From Silene latifolia (taxonomy: Eukaryota; Streptophyta; Magnoliopsida; Caryophyllales; Caryophyllaceae), in assembly GCF_048544455.1 (NCBI RefSeq), contig NC_133538.1:35837469-35901468 (forward strand): 64,000 nucleotides of DNA, written 5' to 3'. The notes below the pieces were generated by a model. The model made no database searches. It saw nothing but the letters and a program-made list of their open reading frames with translations, and had not been told where the DNA came from. Position 1 is the first letter of the stretch. Each line of letters begins with the position of its first letter. The translations under genes and the position numbers were made by a program. This document shows, piece after piece, positions 26,910-39,599 of this stretch.

Positions 26910-27698
26910 TGTGGAAGCACTTAGCAAGGGTGACGTGGATCTCCGATTAGCAAATGGATCTAGAGTAGCCGCCATTTCAAAGGGAACCTATGTGATTGCC
27001 TTAGCTAAGTGATTTTAAGTTGCATAATTGTTATTATGTAACCACTTTGTCTAAAACATTATTTCCATTTCTATGTTAGACATGGAAGGATTTTTCTTTT
27101 GCCATCAAAAATAATTGTTGTATTTTTTTTAAAATAACTTGGCCGTGAGCCAAGACACTTCTCTTAATGGTATTTATGTTTTAGACACTTCCAACTCAAG
27201 CAAAGATATCTATATCATACAATCCTAAAGACTCATAACAAGTAATCCAAATGATTTATACATTTGGTATTGTCGATTAGGTCTCATAAATGAGAAACGC
27301 ATTAAAAAGCTAGTGTCGACTGGAATTATTGAGCCATTTGATTTTAATCATATGGAGTATTCGAATCTTATATCCTTGGAAAAATGATTCGTGTGGTAAA
27401 GGTACACGAGTATGTGATTTATTGGGACCAATGCACACCGATGTATGTGGTCCATTGAGCATCACCGCAAGGGGAAATTATGACTACTTCGTCACTTTTA
27501 CCGATGATTTAAGTATATATGGGTATATTTACTTAAATCAAATATAAAAGAGAAGCTTTTAAAAAATTCAAAGAATTACAAAAGGAAGTAGTGAACCAAT
27601 TGAACAAGAAAATTAAAGCATTACGATCCGATCGTGGTGGCGAATATCTAAGTAATGAATTTGATTCTCACTTATGGATTATGACCTTGTGTCACTAC
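26910..27698 (+). pseudogene. Copia protease end, GAG-pre-integrase and integrase, broken
   Basis: 26910-27011 reads ALSKGDVDLRLANGSRVAAI, the segment after the copia protease. 27240-27330 holds the GAG-pre-integrase phrase LGLINEKRIKKLVSTGI. 27417-27540 holds the integrase core start LLGPMHTDVCGPLSITARG with the first catalytic Asp, and about 27615-27660 holds KALRSDRGGEYLSNEF with the second Asp. The solo LTR cuts the domain before the catalytic Glu. Many stops and frameshifts are present. Confidence 0.8.
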
Positions 27699-27703
27699 CT
27701 ATA

Positions 27704-28975
27704 TGTTGGAATATGTGTCCTCCGACAATAATGTGATCACGACTGTTGATCATGATGATCACATGTTTAAGTCTCATTATAAATAATACAATTGGGAAGT
27801 AATTTTTACTGTCAACTGATCAACATATATCGGTAATGATTGGCTGACTAGAGTTTGACATTACTGTCGTGCGACGGTGGTGATCAGTTGATCCCCTAGG
27901 TCATACCTATAGTGCAACACTCTTAATTGATCATTTAATTAATCGTATAACGTTACGAGTTAATTAAATTACTTGAAAAATTGACGGACGATGTTGGAAG
28001 TAAAATTTACGTATCTCATTGAAATTTGATTAAATGAGATACGGTCTGAGTAATTGATTTGTATCATTACTCAGATGAAATTATTGTTTAAAGAAACAAT
28101 TAAATTTGAATGAATTATTATAAATACAATTTATTGTGATTTATAATTGGAGAAATATTTTGGTACAAGTAATTATGAATTACTAAAGTCGATTTTTGTA
28201 TATGACGTATTTTTATTAATACGTTGATTTTTAATATGTTAAAAATACATAACAAATTTATGTAACATATGACATGTGACATAAGACAAAATTGACAAAA
28301 ATAAAATGGATTCCATTTTATGTATGTACCGAAATTAAGGGGAGGTTTAGGCTAATATTGTGTTGTTTAAATTAGTGGAAAACATAATCATTCACTAATA
28401 GCCTAGCCATGCAACCCTAGTTTGCATTGTTAAGAACAACACACTCATGCATTGGCCCTCAGCACCTCCCCCCTTACCCGGTTTTGGCAAAAGAAAAGAC
28501 CAAGGGTTTTCTCTATAATTTGTGCAATACATTACTTGTTTTGGTGTGCAATAGAAATTATTCATTCATCTCATCAAATAATTTTTAGAGAGATAAAAAT
28601 TATTTTTTTCTTCCTTCCCTTTCTCCTACCCGGTTTTAGGAGCTAAGACCAAATTTATTTTGGGTCATTTTTCTTTACAAGATTAATATTGTACTAGTAT
28701 TTATAATATTGATTTTAATTAAGAGTAAGCTTTGGGTATAAATCCTTGGGAGAGATCCTACACTTGGGTCTTTGTTCATCCAAAAGGAAAGCTCAAGAAC
28801 AAGAGAGAAAGGTGATCTCTCTTGTGCCCTATAAACCGAAAATCCAATGTAAGAATGGATGTTTCTTCCTTATTTTGTTTATTTGTTTGCATGCATAAGA
28901 TCATTAGTTAATTTTATGACAAATTAAATTAAAACATATATGAATATGTAAGTATATAGATCTACTTTTCCTTCA
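27704..28975 (+). mobile_element. Solo copia LTR, TSD CTATA
   Basis: The 1272-bp block starts TGTTGGAATATGTGTCC and ends CCTTCA, flanked by a perfect 5-bp duplication CTATA (27699-27703 and 28976-28980). It is related to, but clearly distinct from, the host copia LTR (its start resembles 33299). It shares the three-stem block (27812-27891). It inserted in the integrase remnant of the host element. Confidence 0.92.
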
Positions 28976-28980
28976 CTATA

Positions 28981-29743
28981 AGATCAAACTAATATGAGTC
29001 GGGTTGAGTTGTCGAACTCACTTTTGGGGATTTGCAATCCAAAACGGACACATTATTTTAAACAAAAGGTCAATCTGGAGATACCTAAAATAGCAAGTCT
29101 ATTTAACAAATGACATGGATCAGACACGAATATTACATGAATCAAGCTGCCATAATAGAGACGAACTTCTATTACTTCACCATATATGTTTGTAACTCAG
29201 AAAGCTATCTCTTAAGAAAATAGAAGTATTTCTAAGAGATAGAGTGGGAGTAGATCGTCACAAACATGTCCTATAGTTAATGTGTTGCTTTTTGAAAGTA
29301 ATGGAACTATAATCTATTGAGATAGAGTGGAAGTAAAGTACACATGTCTTATTGTTAATATGTTACTTTTCGAAAGTAATGGAATTATGACCTATTGAAT
29401 GATCAATTGCCAGTATTCCCAAATCGACTTCGTTGCATAAAAGCCATAGCATTACAATCCAAAACAAAGTTTTACTCAAGAGTAGATTTACTTTAAGGCG
29501 ATGGTCTCTTTAAAGTAAATAGAGCTTTAGAGTACCTAAGAGCATAGATTGACATGAAGATGTTAATCAAGATAAATCATGATTTAATCATGTTAGGAAT
29601 TGCCATATTTTCATGAATGGCAAATGATATTGAAAATTCGCTTTTCTAAAATGGGAATTTAGAGAAGGATGTGTACGGAACACAAAACCTTAGATAAAGA
29701 TCTAAGAATCCTAACATATTATGCAAAGCTTACTTAAGCGATC
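28981..29743 (+). pseudogene. Copia pol remnant before and at the RT start
   Basis: Strongly decayed. The clearest trace is near 29643-29690, reading in one frame as NGNLEKDVYG, the copia RT phrase for the fingers/palm region. The rest has no readable motif. The Athila-type solo LTR splits the RT at 29744. Confidence 0.55.
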
Positions 29744-31487
29744 TGATAACGCCTTATTTTACGTATTTTTAACCCACATTTTATCCCTTATTTGATCGAA
29801 TTAATAACTCGAGTCGGCTTTATTTACTCATTTTAGTATTAAATAGAGTATTAGTAAATTAGTTTAAAATAATGTAATTCTATTTTATTTTTGGATGTTG
29901 GTAGTGCTTTTGTCTTTTTATTTTATAGGTATAAAGTTCGAGTATGAAAAGCGATCAAGACGGATAGTAAAACAAAGACGGAAAGAAAATTAGCCAAATA
30001 AAGACTTGGGCCATCAATTATCCACCATGGGCCCGTTTTCATTTCATTTTCTTGACTTGGGCTACTTTGAATTGCAAAAGTGGGTTGCCACTTTGGAGAC
30101 AAGGGGAGCTCCACATTTTTGAGTTGTTTTTGGCGGAGGAAAGGAGTAGACTAGGCCTTCATTTTTGGGGGTTGTGTGCTGGGCACGTGGAGGAGAACAA
30201 AAGGGCAGTAGGTGAGAAATAAAGGGGAGCGGTCAATTGGGATTTTCTGTTTTTCGTGGTTGGTCAGAGAAGACGAGAACAGGAGGAGTAGAGTAGTATA
30301 GTTAGGGTTTGTTCTACAATAAAATCACATAAAAATCCCATTTTTCTTCTTTGATTTTAGTTTAAATTTAGTTTATTATCTCAATTTACAATATTTGTAT
30401 GAAGATCTTTCATTTCAATTCCATTTAATTATAAGTCGGTATGAATTATTTCTTCTCTTTCTCTTTTTAATTGTCATTTCTATTATTATTGTGTGTTAAT
30501 TAATTTAGTCAAGTTGTAGTCTTTATTACTCTTACTATGATTAGTGTTAATTTATTCATGTTTAGTCTTCAGATTAGTAGTTAAAGTTGTCATCTTTATT
30601 GTTTTATTTTGCTTAATATTATGTTTAGTGTACTTATAAATGTGTCTTGTGTTGGATTAACTATGAGTAGTGAGTAGTATTTTCACTAGGATTCGATTTA
30701 ACCCCGACATGTGTAAGTTACTTGATTAATTCCATTTTAATTAGTTGTTGGGGTGTAGTAAAGGTTGATTAGGGGACTTGATTTGTCTTATGGGCTTATT
30801 TGTGGTAAGTATTGACTCTTGACCCTTGTCCATTGGCGAGAGCCGATTAGGTTGGGAATCGGATTACCATATTTAAGTTTAATTGCCGAGCTAGGTTGAG
30901 ACCGAGAGGGAGAACCAAGGGAGGGCACCCTTAATCTTGTGTTTAAAATCAACCTTCGAGAGAAGGGGAGGGATGACCCGGAAACCGACGTGGGCTTAAT
31001 GACCTTAGTCAATACTAGGCTACCTTGAGAATTACATGTGTTTTCGGGTAGTTGGGTATTAAACTTGGGATACCGACTTTCGAACCCGAGAGGGGAGTTA
31101 GTTGGGATAGCTAGTGTCCTATTATGAGCCCGAGAGGGAGTTAGTAGGCGAATTAGAGGCGTTTTCCACTTTACACATCACCCCAATGACCAATTAACGG
31201 GATTATGGTAGTAAATGAACATGTCGGAGGTGAGATCGGACCCTAGGCTTTCCTTTATTGTTTAAATCACTTTTCATCACTTGTTTACTTAGTTTAGTAG
31301 TCTTAGTTAGTAATTTAGTTTAGTCATTTAGCTTATTATCAATCTTACTCATGATTCGCGTAGCTAACTTATAATCTAAGATAAAACTAATACTCAAACT
31401 TGATCTCCTTGTGGTTCGACCTCGACTACCCTACTACATTAGTTGAGTTATTTGTTTGATTTGGGGAGTGCGACAAACCCGTTATCA
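29744..31487 (+). mobile_element. Solo LTR, Athila-type, TSD CGATC
   Basis: The 1744-bp block starts TGATAACGCC and ends CGTTATCA with a perfect 5-bp duplication CGATC (29739-29743 and 31488-31492). The U5 end contains CTTGTGGTTCGACCTCGAC, like the other Athila-type LTRs here, and there are repeated CCGAGAGGG words (about 30901, 31087 and 31131). It shows no TCGATCGA pairs. It split the copia RT. Confidence 0.92.
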
Positions 31488-31492
31488 CGATC

Positions 31493-33298
31493 CTAGAATG
31501 GTCTTAAGCAAGCATCAAAGGATTGTAATAGTCATACTTTTCGTTCATGTGATAATTAAGAATGATTTCATTCACATTGTTGAAGAATCATTTTTATACA
31601 TGAAGTTAACTGGGAGCAAGAATTATTTTTCCATATCTTATATGCTGATAACATTCTCTCCTTTGTGAAAAAGTGATTGGGAGACTAGGAAAGGGTGCAA
31701 TGTATTCTAGATTTCCGAATCTATGTGTTAAATTTGAGATAATATTGGCATAGGGTCGAGAGCCTTATGATGATAAGATTTTTCATATCTGTTTACCATC
31801 AACAAGGTTGAGTAGGTTATTCATATTGATGGAAGTAGAATAACTATGATAGAGTCATAGTCATTCACTAAACCTAAATAAGTTATTGATCACATGAAAT
31901 GAATTTCTAATGTTTCTGCCATTAGAACGATCATGTATGCCATTATATGCACATGCCGTGATGAATCATATGCTTGGAGCATAATAAGTCAATAATAAGT
32001 TAATTCGAATGATGGTCTTTTGAAAGCCTTAAAGAACATCCTTTAGATTCTTGAGGAGAATTGAGGATTCGTTCTTATGTTTGGATGACATACTAAGTTG
32101 TGTGTTGAAGGGATACACAAACTTTAGCTTCCAAACCTATAAGAATTTATCGAAATTCTAGGCTCATTTTATTGACTTAAGAGTAAGAGACTAGATAAAT
32201 GTTTTAGTTTCAACCATTGCAAGTTCTACAAACAGAATCTAAGTACATTGTGATAAGATGGTCAACGTAGGTAATGAGAGTAAATCCCTCTACCAAAGAC
32301 TTTATCACAAGTTATATGATAATAGTGGGAGCATCTTCCAAGTACAAGAGCCTAAGTCTAGTAAGAAGACTAGACATATACTTAGATAAATTCATGTTAT
32401 TAGAAATAACATTGAATAGAAGGAAATATCAATTAATAAAGTTGGAATGTATGGATACATGGTATATCCATTTACAAAGCTTTTATTGCAATTCAATTAG
32501 TGTAAAATTTACACTATAGATTATGAGATATGAAGTAGTAATAAGGTATTGACTATTCGTATATGATAATCGCATTTATCGTTTGAGTTTCTTTAAACTC
32601 ATCCATTACTTTGTTATATTCAAATGGGTTGTTGAGATAATATTGAACCCCGTTGAAGTTAACTGGATTGACCTAGTATGCGCCCATGGTTACTTAAAGG
32701 AGGTGACGTCACGTAGTGACTAGAGTGTGATGCGATTGATGGCAAGTTCAAGTGCCATAGGGTCATATGGGATGACTAGTCGATCACATAGACAAACTGT
32801 ATGAGACACTCTGTCGGGTAATGACCGCTTATAGAATTCTGGAAATTCATAAAGCCTGGTCGTGGCTAGAGCTACTATAGTATTCTTATGAGTCGATTCT
32901 TTTGACTAGAGACTATTCACCCAAGTTGGCACAAGTTTCTGGTTGGCTTTTATTTATAATCTACGACTGTTGTAACTGATGTTAAATGAGTATATTTTGG
33001 GTCATGATGAACTGTGGCTAAACGAAGGAAATAGTGCGATAGGAATTGTCCACCCTCTTGTCAGGGTTGCTTAAAATCTTAGGGCCACTCGAGGAGTAGT
33101 GAACTGAAAATGTGTGGCCACGCTCAGAAGGTATCTACGGTAGATAATTCCGGTCACACAGATACTCTCCAGATTGAGGAAACCACTCAAGATATGATCA
33201 AATGCAAGTAAGACCTGCACGACACCTTACATTGAGTGGGAGATTGTAATAGGACAAGAGAATTGGTGATGCACACTTGTCTCGGACAGGTGGGAGAT
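31493..33298 (+). pseudogene. Copia RT/RNase H remnant and 3' non-coding end
   Basis: 31500-31650 still reads LKQASKD, then HEVNWEQEL and ILYADN, aligned to the copia RT LKQ-S and YVDD boxes; the catalytic box is degraded. Downstream pieces are unreadable. The purine-rich GACAGGTGGGAGATTG directly before the right LTR (33299) is the polypurine tract. Confidence 0.65.
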
Positions 33299-34623
33299 TG
33301 TTGGAGTATGTGTCCTCAACAATAGTGCGATGATTTAAATATCATTTGTAAATCTCAAATAAGAATATGTAAGGGATGATTCATTTATATAGTCAACTGA
33401 TCAACATTAACCGGTAACGATTGGCTTGCTAGAGTTTGACGTTACTGTCGTAGGATGGTGGTGGTCAGTTGATCCCTTAAGGTCACACCTATAAGATGAT
33501 GCTCTAATCAGTAAAGTTAATTAGTTGTATATCGATACAAGTTAATTAATTCCTTAAATAAGAAAAATTTATATTTATGAGAGGAAATATGTATCTTATT
33601 GTAATTCGATTAAATAGATTTAATTTAGTGAATTAATATATTAATTTACTAAATTATGTTGAGGTTTTATAAATAATTCGAGGTAGAGGTAATTAGTTAT
33701 TTACATTTACAAGAGGTTGTAAATTTAACTAACTAGCTATTATGGGACCCATTATATGTCGATATAATGGTAAAATATTACTCAATAAGTGGAGTGAATA
33801 TATGTTTATTAATTTGTTACATAATTATTGTATGATCAAATTAATATTTAATTATGTAAGATAATTAAACATAAGACTTATAAGCATTTGTGGGACAAAT
33901 ATTATAAGACAAAAATTGACCCATATATACTCAAGTGTACCGTCCAAAATGGTAGCATGTTTGAGTTTTTGGTTTTGTCATTTTGTTGATGGAAAGATGC
34001 TCCAACATCTTATGACACACTTTATTCTAGCTAGCCTATTACCTACACTAAAGCATATGCATGTGATATATTTGGAGAAGACCAAAATGCTATATAATAG
34101 AACATTTGGATGGTACATAGAGAATGCATGAGAACAATTTGTTCTTCTCATTTTTTCCTCCACCATCTCTCAATATAATACAGATGCAAAAATCCCTCTC
34201 TCATACTCATTTCTCTTTCTATAAAACTTGAGAAGTTTTGATCTAAATTATTCAAAAATACTACTAATATTATTAATGTAATATATGAGTATTAGTAGTC
34301 ATTTTTAAGGTAGACTACTAAATAAATATCTAGCAAACATTATTTAGTGGTGATAAGGGCTAATCTTGGGTTTATCTCTTGAGGAGGGTTTCTACATTTG
34401 AGATGAAGGTTGGAGGATCTTCCATTGACATTTAAGCTCAAGAACAAGTGAAAGTAGGAGACCTTACTTGTGCCCATTTCGAACCATTTAACAATGTAAG
34501 GAACATTGTTTTCATATTTTATCTCTTATTTAGTTATGCATGCACTAGATCCTTAGAAAACATATTAATATGTTAATTAGCTCACCATTAGAGATGTCTA
34601 ATAATAGGTATATGAACCTAACA
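33299..34623 (+). mobile_element. Right copia LTR
   Basis: The 1325-bp block starts TGTTGGAGTATGTG and ends CCTAACA. It is the complete partner of 23095-24338 and includes the three-stem block (33393-33472). Confidence 0.9.
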
Positions 34624-35551
34624 TATATGAGGTGAAAAATGAAAATTTTAGTTAGTAATCCCGTTGACATAGTGTTATGAGCAATTGTAGTGCGAATTAA
34701 CATGATTCTTGATCAGATAAATTTAGAAGGGGACTGTGTGAGTTTAATTGTTTACATATGTGATCTGTACCTTATGTTCTAATGTTTCTTATGTGTATGT
34801 GTCCATATTTAGGATGAGTCTACCACGAATCCAACGTCCGGAAGTGTTAAGGATGCACCCTAATACAGATTTCGATACTCATGTCCGACAGTTACATGAG
34901 TTTATGGAGATATATGGAAAGAGGAGAGATAGTAGATATTGTAGTGATAGCCTTCTGAGAGCACATACTTTGATTAGTACTCTTCCTGAAAAAGGGAAGT
35001 TGGGGAAACTAAGAAGGTGTATATGAAGGAGTATGCTAGGCATGCTTGATGTGTGCACGTTTATCCGGAATATGAGGGAGGTAGTAAGTACCCGGTGGAA
35101 ATGACATTTGAGGATGTGGTGAGGAAGTTGTGAGATATTTATTACAGTGGGAAGAAAAGAAGTACTGGGAGGAAGATGGAGCAAGGCCGGTATAGTCATA
35201 CCAATGGCGAGGACGAGATTGAAGAGTTATCATCCGAAGATTTTAGCAGAGATCTCGAGATAATAGAGATTAAGGATGACATTGAGATGAGTTCAGGAGA
35301 GAGTGACGGTGAGCCTGAGGTGATTGGACCGAGAGCACAGGACGATGATATTAATGATGAGGTGATTGTAGTAAAGGAGAGATATGTGCCTGGACCTAGG
35401 AAGTATGGTTGGTTCCGTTTCGAGAAGAGGGTCACTAGAGTAGTCTAAAGTTGAGGCTGTAGAGGATGACCGTAGCTATATATTTGTTAGTCTTGTTTAC
35501 TTCATTTTATTTTTGTCAGACTTTATCTTATGATATAATAAATAGAGGGCA
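34624..35551 (+). pseudogene. Unrecognised broken ORF of the Del/Tekay-style element
   Basis: From 34814 a frame starts MSLPRIQRPEVLRMHPNT. It shifts near 35010 and continues with two stops to 35448, ending KYGWFRFEKRVTRVV. The C-terminal half (35176-35448) is strongly acidic with SEDFSRDLEIIEIKDD and EVIVVKERYVPGP. I do not recognise the family. By position after the primer site it may be the gag-like protein of the non-autonomous element. The frame was once about 210 codons. It has no zinc knuckle and no catalytic motif. Confidence 0.4.
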
Positions 35552-36829
35552 CACTACAACAAATTGTCACTTGCGCCACGAATTATGCCACGAGAATTTA
35601 TAAATCGTGGCTAAATTCTGCTTAGCCGCCGGAAAAACTTATTCATTATTTTTAAAAAAAATTCATGCCACGGGATAACTTTTCCCGTGGCAAAAAATCA
35701 CTTGCGCCACGAATTAAACTACACCCGTGGCAAATAATCATTTTAGCCACGAGCTATGTCATACCTATGGCGAAATTTTATTTAGCCACAAAATTTTCCG
35801 TGGCAAATATTTTTTTAGCCACGAACTAACAGACACACGTGGCGAGTATCTTTTGAGACTTAAATTAAGATATTTTCATGTTAAGACAAATCGAAAAATT
35901 GCTAGCTTAAAAAAAATACAAAATCTAAATGAAATGTAATCAAATATAAATAATATGAAAATACACTTAAATATAAAATTTTGGAAACACTTTGATTAAT
36001 TTAATTTAATTTTTAATTGTTTTATTTACTTTAATAATAAATTTTAAGATTTTATAAACTTATATGTAAGCAAACAAAAATTTTATCGTTTAATTTTTTA
36101 TTATTATTTTACAAATCACAATTATGTTTTGTAGGTTTTTCAAAACATTGATAATTTAAGAAATTTGTTTTAATATTTACTTTTGTTTATTAAAGTCGTG
36201 AATTTCTTTTACTTTTTTAATTAAAACTGTATAATCTTGAATAACAATCTTAAATGATCGTATCATATTTAAAGACATAGCATATCAAATTAAATAAATA
36301 AATTATTTACCATCCATCTTAGAGAAATCTAAAATTAATATATAGTCAAACCGTTCCATTCAAAATTAGATTTAAAACTTTATTTGTAAGATATTTATAG
36401 AAAAAATTAAATTTGATATAAAATTGAACTTGTTGAGAAAAAAAATTTGGGAAATTTTTTTTAGGAGTGAAAAAGAAACAACAATTAGATTACAAAATTG
36501 ATTAAATAATATAAGTGCGATAGGAAATGAAAGGAAAAAAATGATCTCCCATAAATCAATTAAGAAAAAAACATATTGGAAAAATTATCAATATAAAAAT
36601 TTAATATGGAGAATTTTTTTCATTGAAAATTAGCGCATCATATAGAAAATATAGAAATTATAATAATTTAAAGTCACATGTACAAATAATGTGAAAATTT
36701 TGGGAAAGAAGCGATAAATCTTAACAAAGAGAAATCAGTTTAAGAAAATAAGCGATTATGTTGTATCACAGTCTTTTTCGTGTTTTTTGGGTGAAAAGTG
36801 ACTATCTTTTGGTTAATAGTGACCAATTT

Positions 36830-36855
36830 GGGGGGGGGGGGGGGGGGGGGGGGGG
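36830..36855 (+). repeat. G26 homopolymer
   Basis: Twenty-six consecutive G residues inside the mini-CACTA. The length may be inexact for technical reasons. Confidence 0.85.
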
Positions 36856-37290
36856 AAGACCATTAGTTATAAAAAGTGGTCGTTATTTTACCATAAAAAT
36901 GATCACATTTTTTATGTCGCAGATACCACGGTCGTATTATAGAATTCGCATAGAAAAATATACTAAAAAATTAGTACAAGAGAAATGAAAATAAGAATGT
37001 CGATAAACTAAAAAAAAATAAAAAAATGTTAGGAAAACAAGATTAAGGTTACTTTTTAGAGAAAATTGTTTTGCTAACTTGAGCAAAAAAATGACGTCAA
37101 AATCATTAGTTGGGAAGTTAACATCGAAAATTTGACTGTTTTGGCCAAAATAATGTTTTCCCGCAAAATTTTTTAAATCATGTAACATTTTTGTAATTAA
37201 ATAGTAGTAAAGGTAAAATTTGAAAGAAAAAAATAACCTTAAAGGATTCAAAGTGCCAATTATATCAACAAAGTTAACTTTTAAATTCGC

Positions 37291-37380
37291 TAGCATATCA
37301 AACGAACTCTACAGTTAAGCGTGCTCAGGTGAGAGTAGTGTTAGGATGGGTGACCTCCTACAAAGCCTCCCCAATGCGCA
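37291..37380 (+). ncRNA. 5S rRNA-like segment inside mini-CACTA (partial)
   Basis: From about 37304 the sequence follows the plant 5S rRNA from its middle to near the 3' end, including CAGTTAAGCGTGCT (A-box region), GAGAGTAGTGTTAGGATGGG and GTGACCTCC (C-box region). Similarity fades after about 37365. The first ~40 nt of 5S are missing or unrecognisable. It could derive from a 5S gene or from a Cassandra-type LTR, which carries 5S sequence. It is not a functional 5S gene, but internal Pol III promoter elements are partly kept. Confidence 0.75.
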
Positions 37381-37761
37381 TGGATGCATGCCTGGTAAAA
37401 CCAAATAACGTTCAAATAAAGCGAGTTAACTAGCGAAACAAATTCCTAGGTTGTCACGGTTCCATATATGATAAAATGTCCATTGTGCAAAAAAAAATTA
37501 TTTTACGTTTTGTTTATTTAATTTTCATGTATATTGTTTGCACGGGAATGATTTTTTCTCCACGGGGAATTATTTTGGCCACGAGGGAATTCGTGGCCAA
37601 AAATTCAATAATAACGACGGTCTAGTTTTTCTCGTGGCTATCTCTTTGCCACGGCCACTTGCGTCACGAAAGGTATTCTCGTGGAAAAATGATATAGCCA
37701 CAGAAATTTAGCACTTGCGCCATGAATTTAGTCGTGGCCCAAGTGCTCATTTGTTGTAGTG

Positions 37762-38955
37762 GCAATGGTACTATTTGTCATGTTTTATTTGTTTGCGGTA
37801 AATGTTGAACTCGGATAAGCGGTTGTCTTAATAAAGTTTGGACATTTGAGGTAATTCTACTTTTGTTACCATCATTGTCTCTTCTGCAGAATTAAAGTAT
37901 GTTATACATGTTGACAAGGAAGTTGGGGTCTAAACCTTGACATTTGAATGTTATATTTTATATGCTGTCTCTACAAGAACCGATAATGAGTATATTTAGT
38001 TGGATAGTGTGATATATTAGTATGCGACCATGCTAATTGGATAATATATGTTTTAAAGAGTTAATTAATCTAGCCGCAGATAACTTGTTGTTGTCTAATA
38101 TGAGTTCCAAGAGAATAGTAAAATATTAAACTAGTTGATTTTGTGTTGGTTGTACAGTTGGAGTAATACCCTTAATATATGGTAATATGAATTTAATTAT
38201 TGGCCTATAGGAATTTATGATTAGAATGTTGGAGTAACATGTGTTATAAAACAAGTGACAAGATTGTTAATAAGTAGGATATAAAACTAGAATTGTTATA
38301 AACTTTAATCATGTAGTAGGGTATGAAATTAATACTATCGTTATTATTTGTCGTGATGTGTATCTATATCAAAGTAATTAGAAGCTGAATTATGAGTGGT
38401 GGTTATGGATGTATGTAGCTATAATAATAAGTTTAGTATACCAATTGCAGAAGTCTAGTTTTGCGTGTATAACTGGAAATTTTGGTACACGTGGGATTAT
38501 AAAGTGTGTTGTGATTTATATTGATACGAGTAATTTGTTTTACCAATGGTGTAAATAAACGTTGGTGATAAGTTTTATCATAGGCTTTGAACTTGGATAT
38601 CTTTATTTGGTTAGTATTTATACGGTGTAGTGTTTTCACTTATGACTAGGCTTACGAGGACGTAATCTTAAATTCTAACAAGGGTAGGATTGTAAAATCT
38701 TGATAGCTGTGACATTTTGATAACATTCTAGTAGAGAGGTCTTGTTGAGTTATATTGTTGTGTTGATGATCTTAGTCTTATATACTTATGTTTGAGTTTA
38801 TCTGTCTTAGTTGAAGTAATTCCTTTAAAGAGGATGGACTATAGTACTACCTTTTAGTTGTTGTCTTTGGTTGTGCAACGTGTGTTATGTTGAGCGGAGC
38901 ACCTTTAATTGTGTTGTTAAACTTCGGGACGAAGTTTGTTTTAAGCGAGGTAAAA
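37762..38955 (+). other. 3' internal region of Del/Tekay-style element
   Basis: No coding frame supported. It ends with the polypurine phrase CTTCGGGACGAAG followed by TTTAAGCGAGGTAAAA just before the LTR start at 38956. Confidence 0.6.
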
Positions 38956-39585
<630 letters not shown>

Positions 39586-39599
39586 TTGTTTAAAAAAAA

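Larger units (their letters stand above)
23095..34623 (+). mobile_element. Decayed Ty1/copia element with two solo LTR insertions
   Basis: A truncated left LTR (about 23095-24338), primer site (24341-24352), gag-pol remnants and a complete right LTR (33299-34623) define it. The domain order gag, protease, integrase, RT is that of Ty1/copia. The left LTR lacks its first ~76 bp, so the left junction and target duplication are lost; TATAT follows the right LTR. Several percent LTR divergence and many stops show it is old. Confidence 0.85.
35552..37761. mobile_element. Non-autonomous CACTA element, TSD GCA
   Basis: It starts CACTACAACAAATTG and ends CATTTGTTGTAGTG, with inverted termini of about 13 bp and a perfect 3-bp duplication GCA (35549-35551 and 37762-37764). 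Both ends carry many GCCACGA/TCGTGGC subterminal repeats (35574-35850 and 37560-37735). The 2210-bp interior is AT-rich with no transposase. It contains a G26 run and a 5S rRNA-like stretch. Confidence 0.93.
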
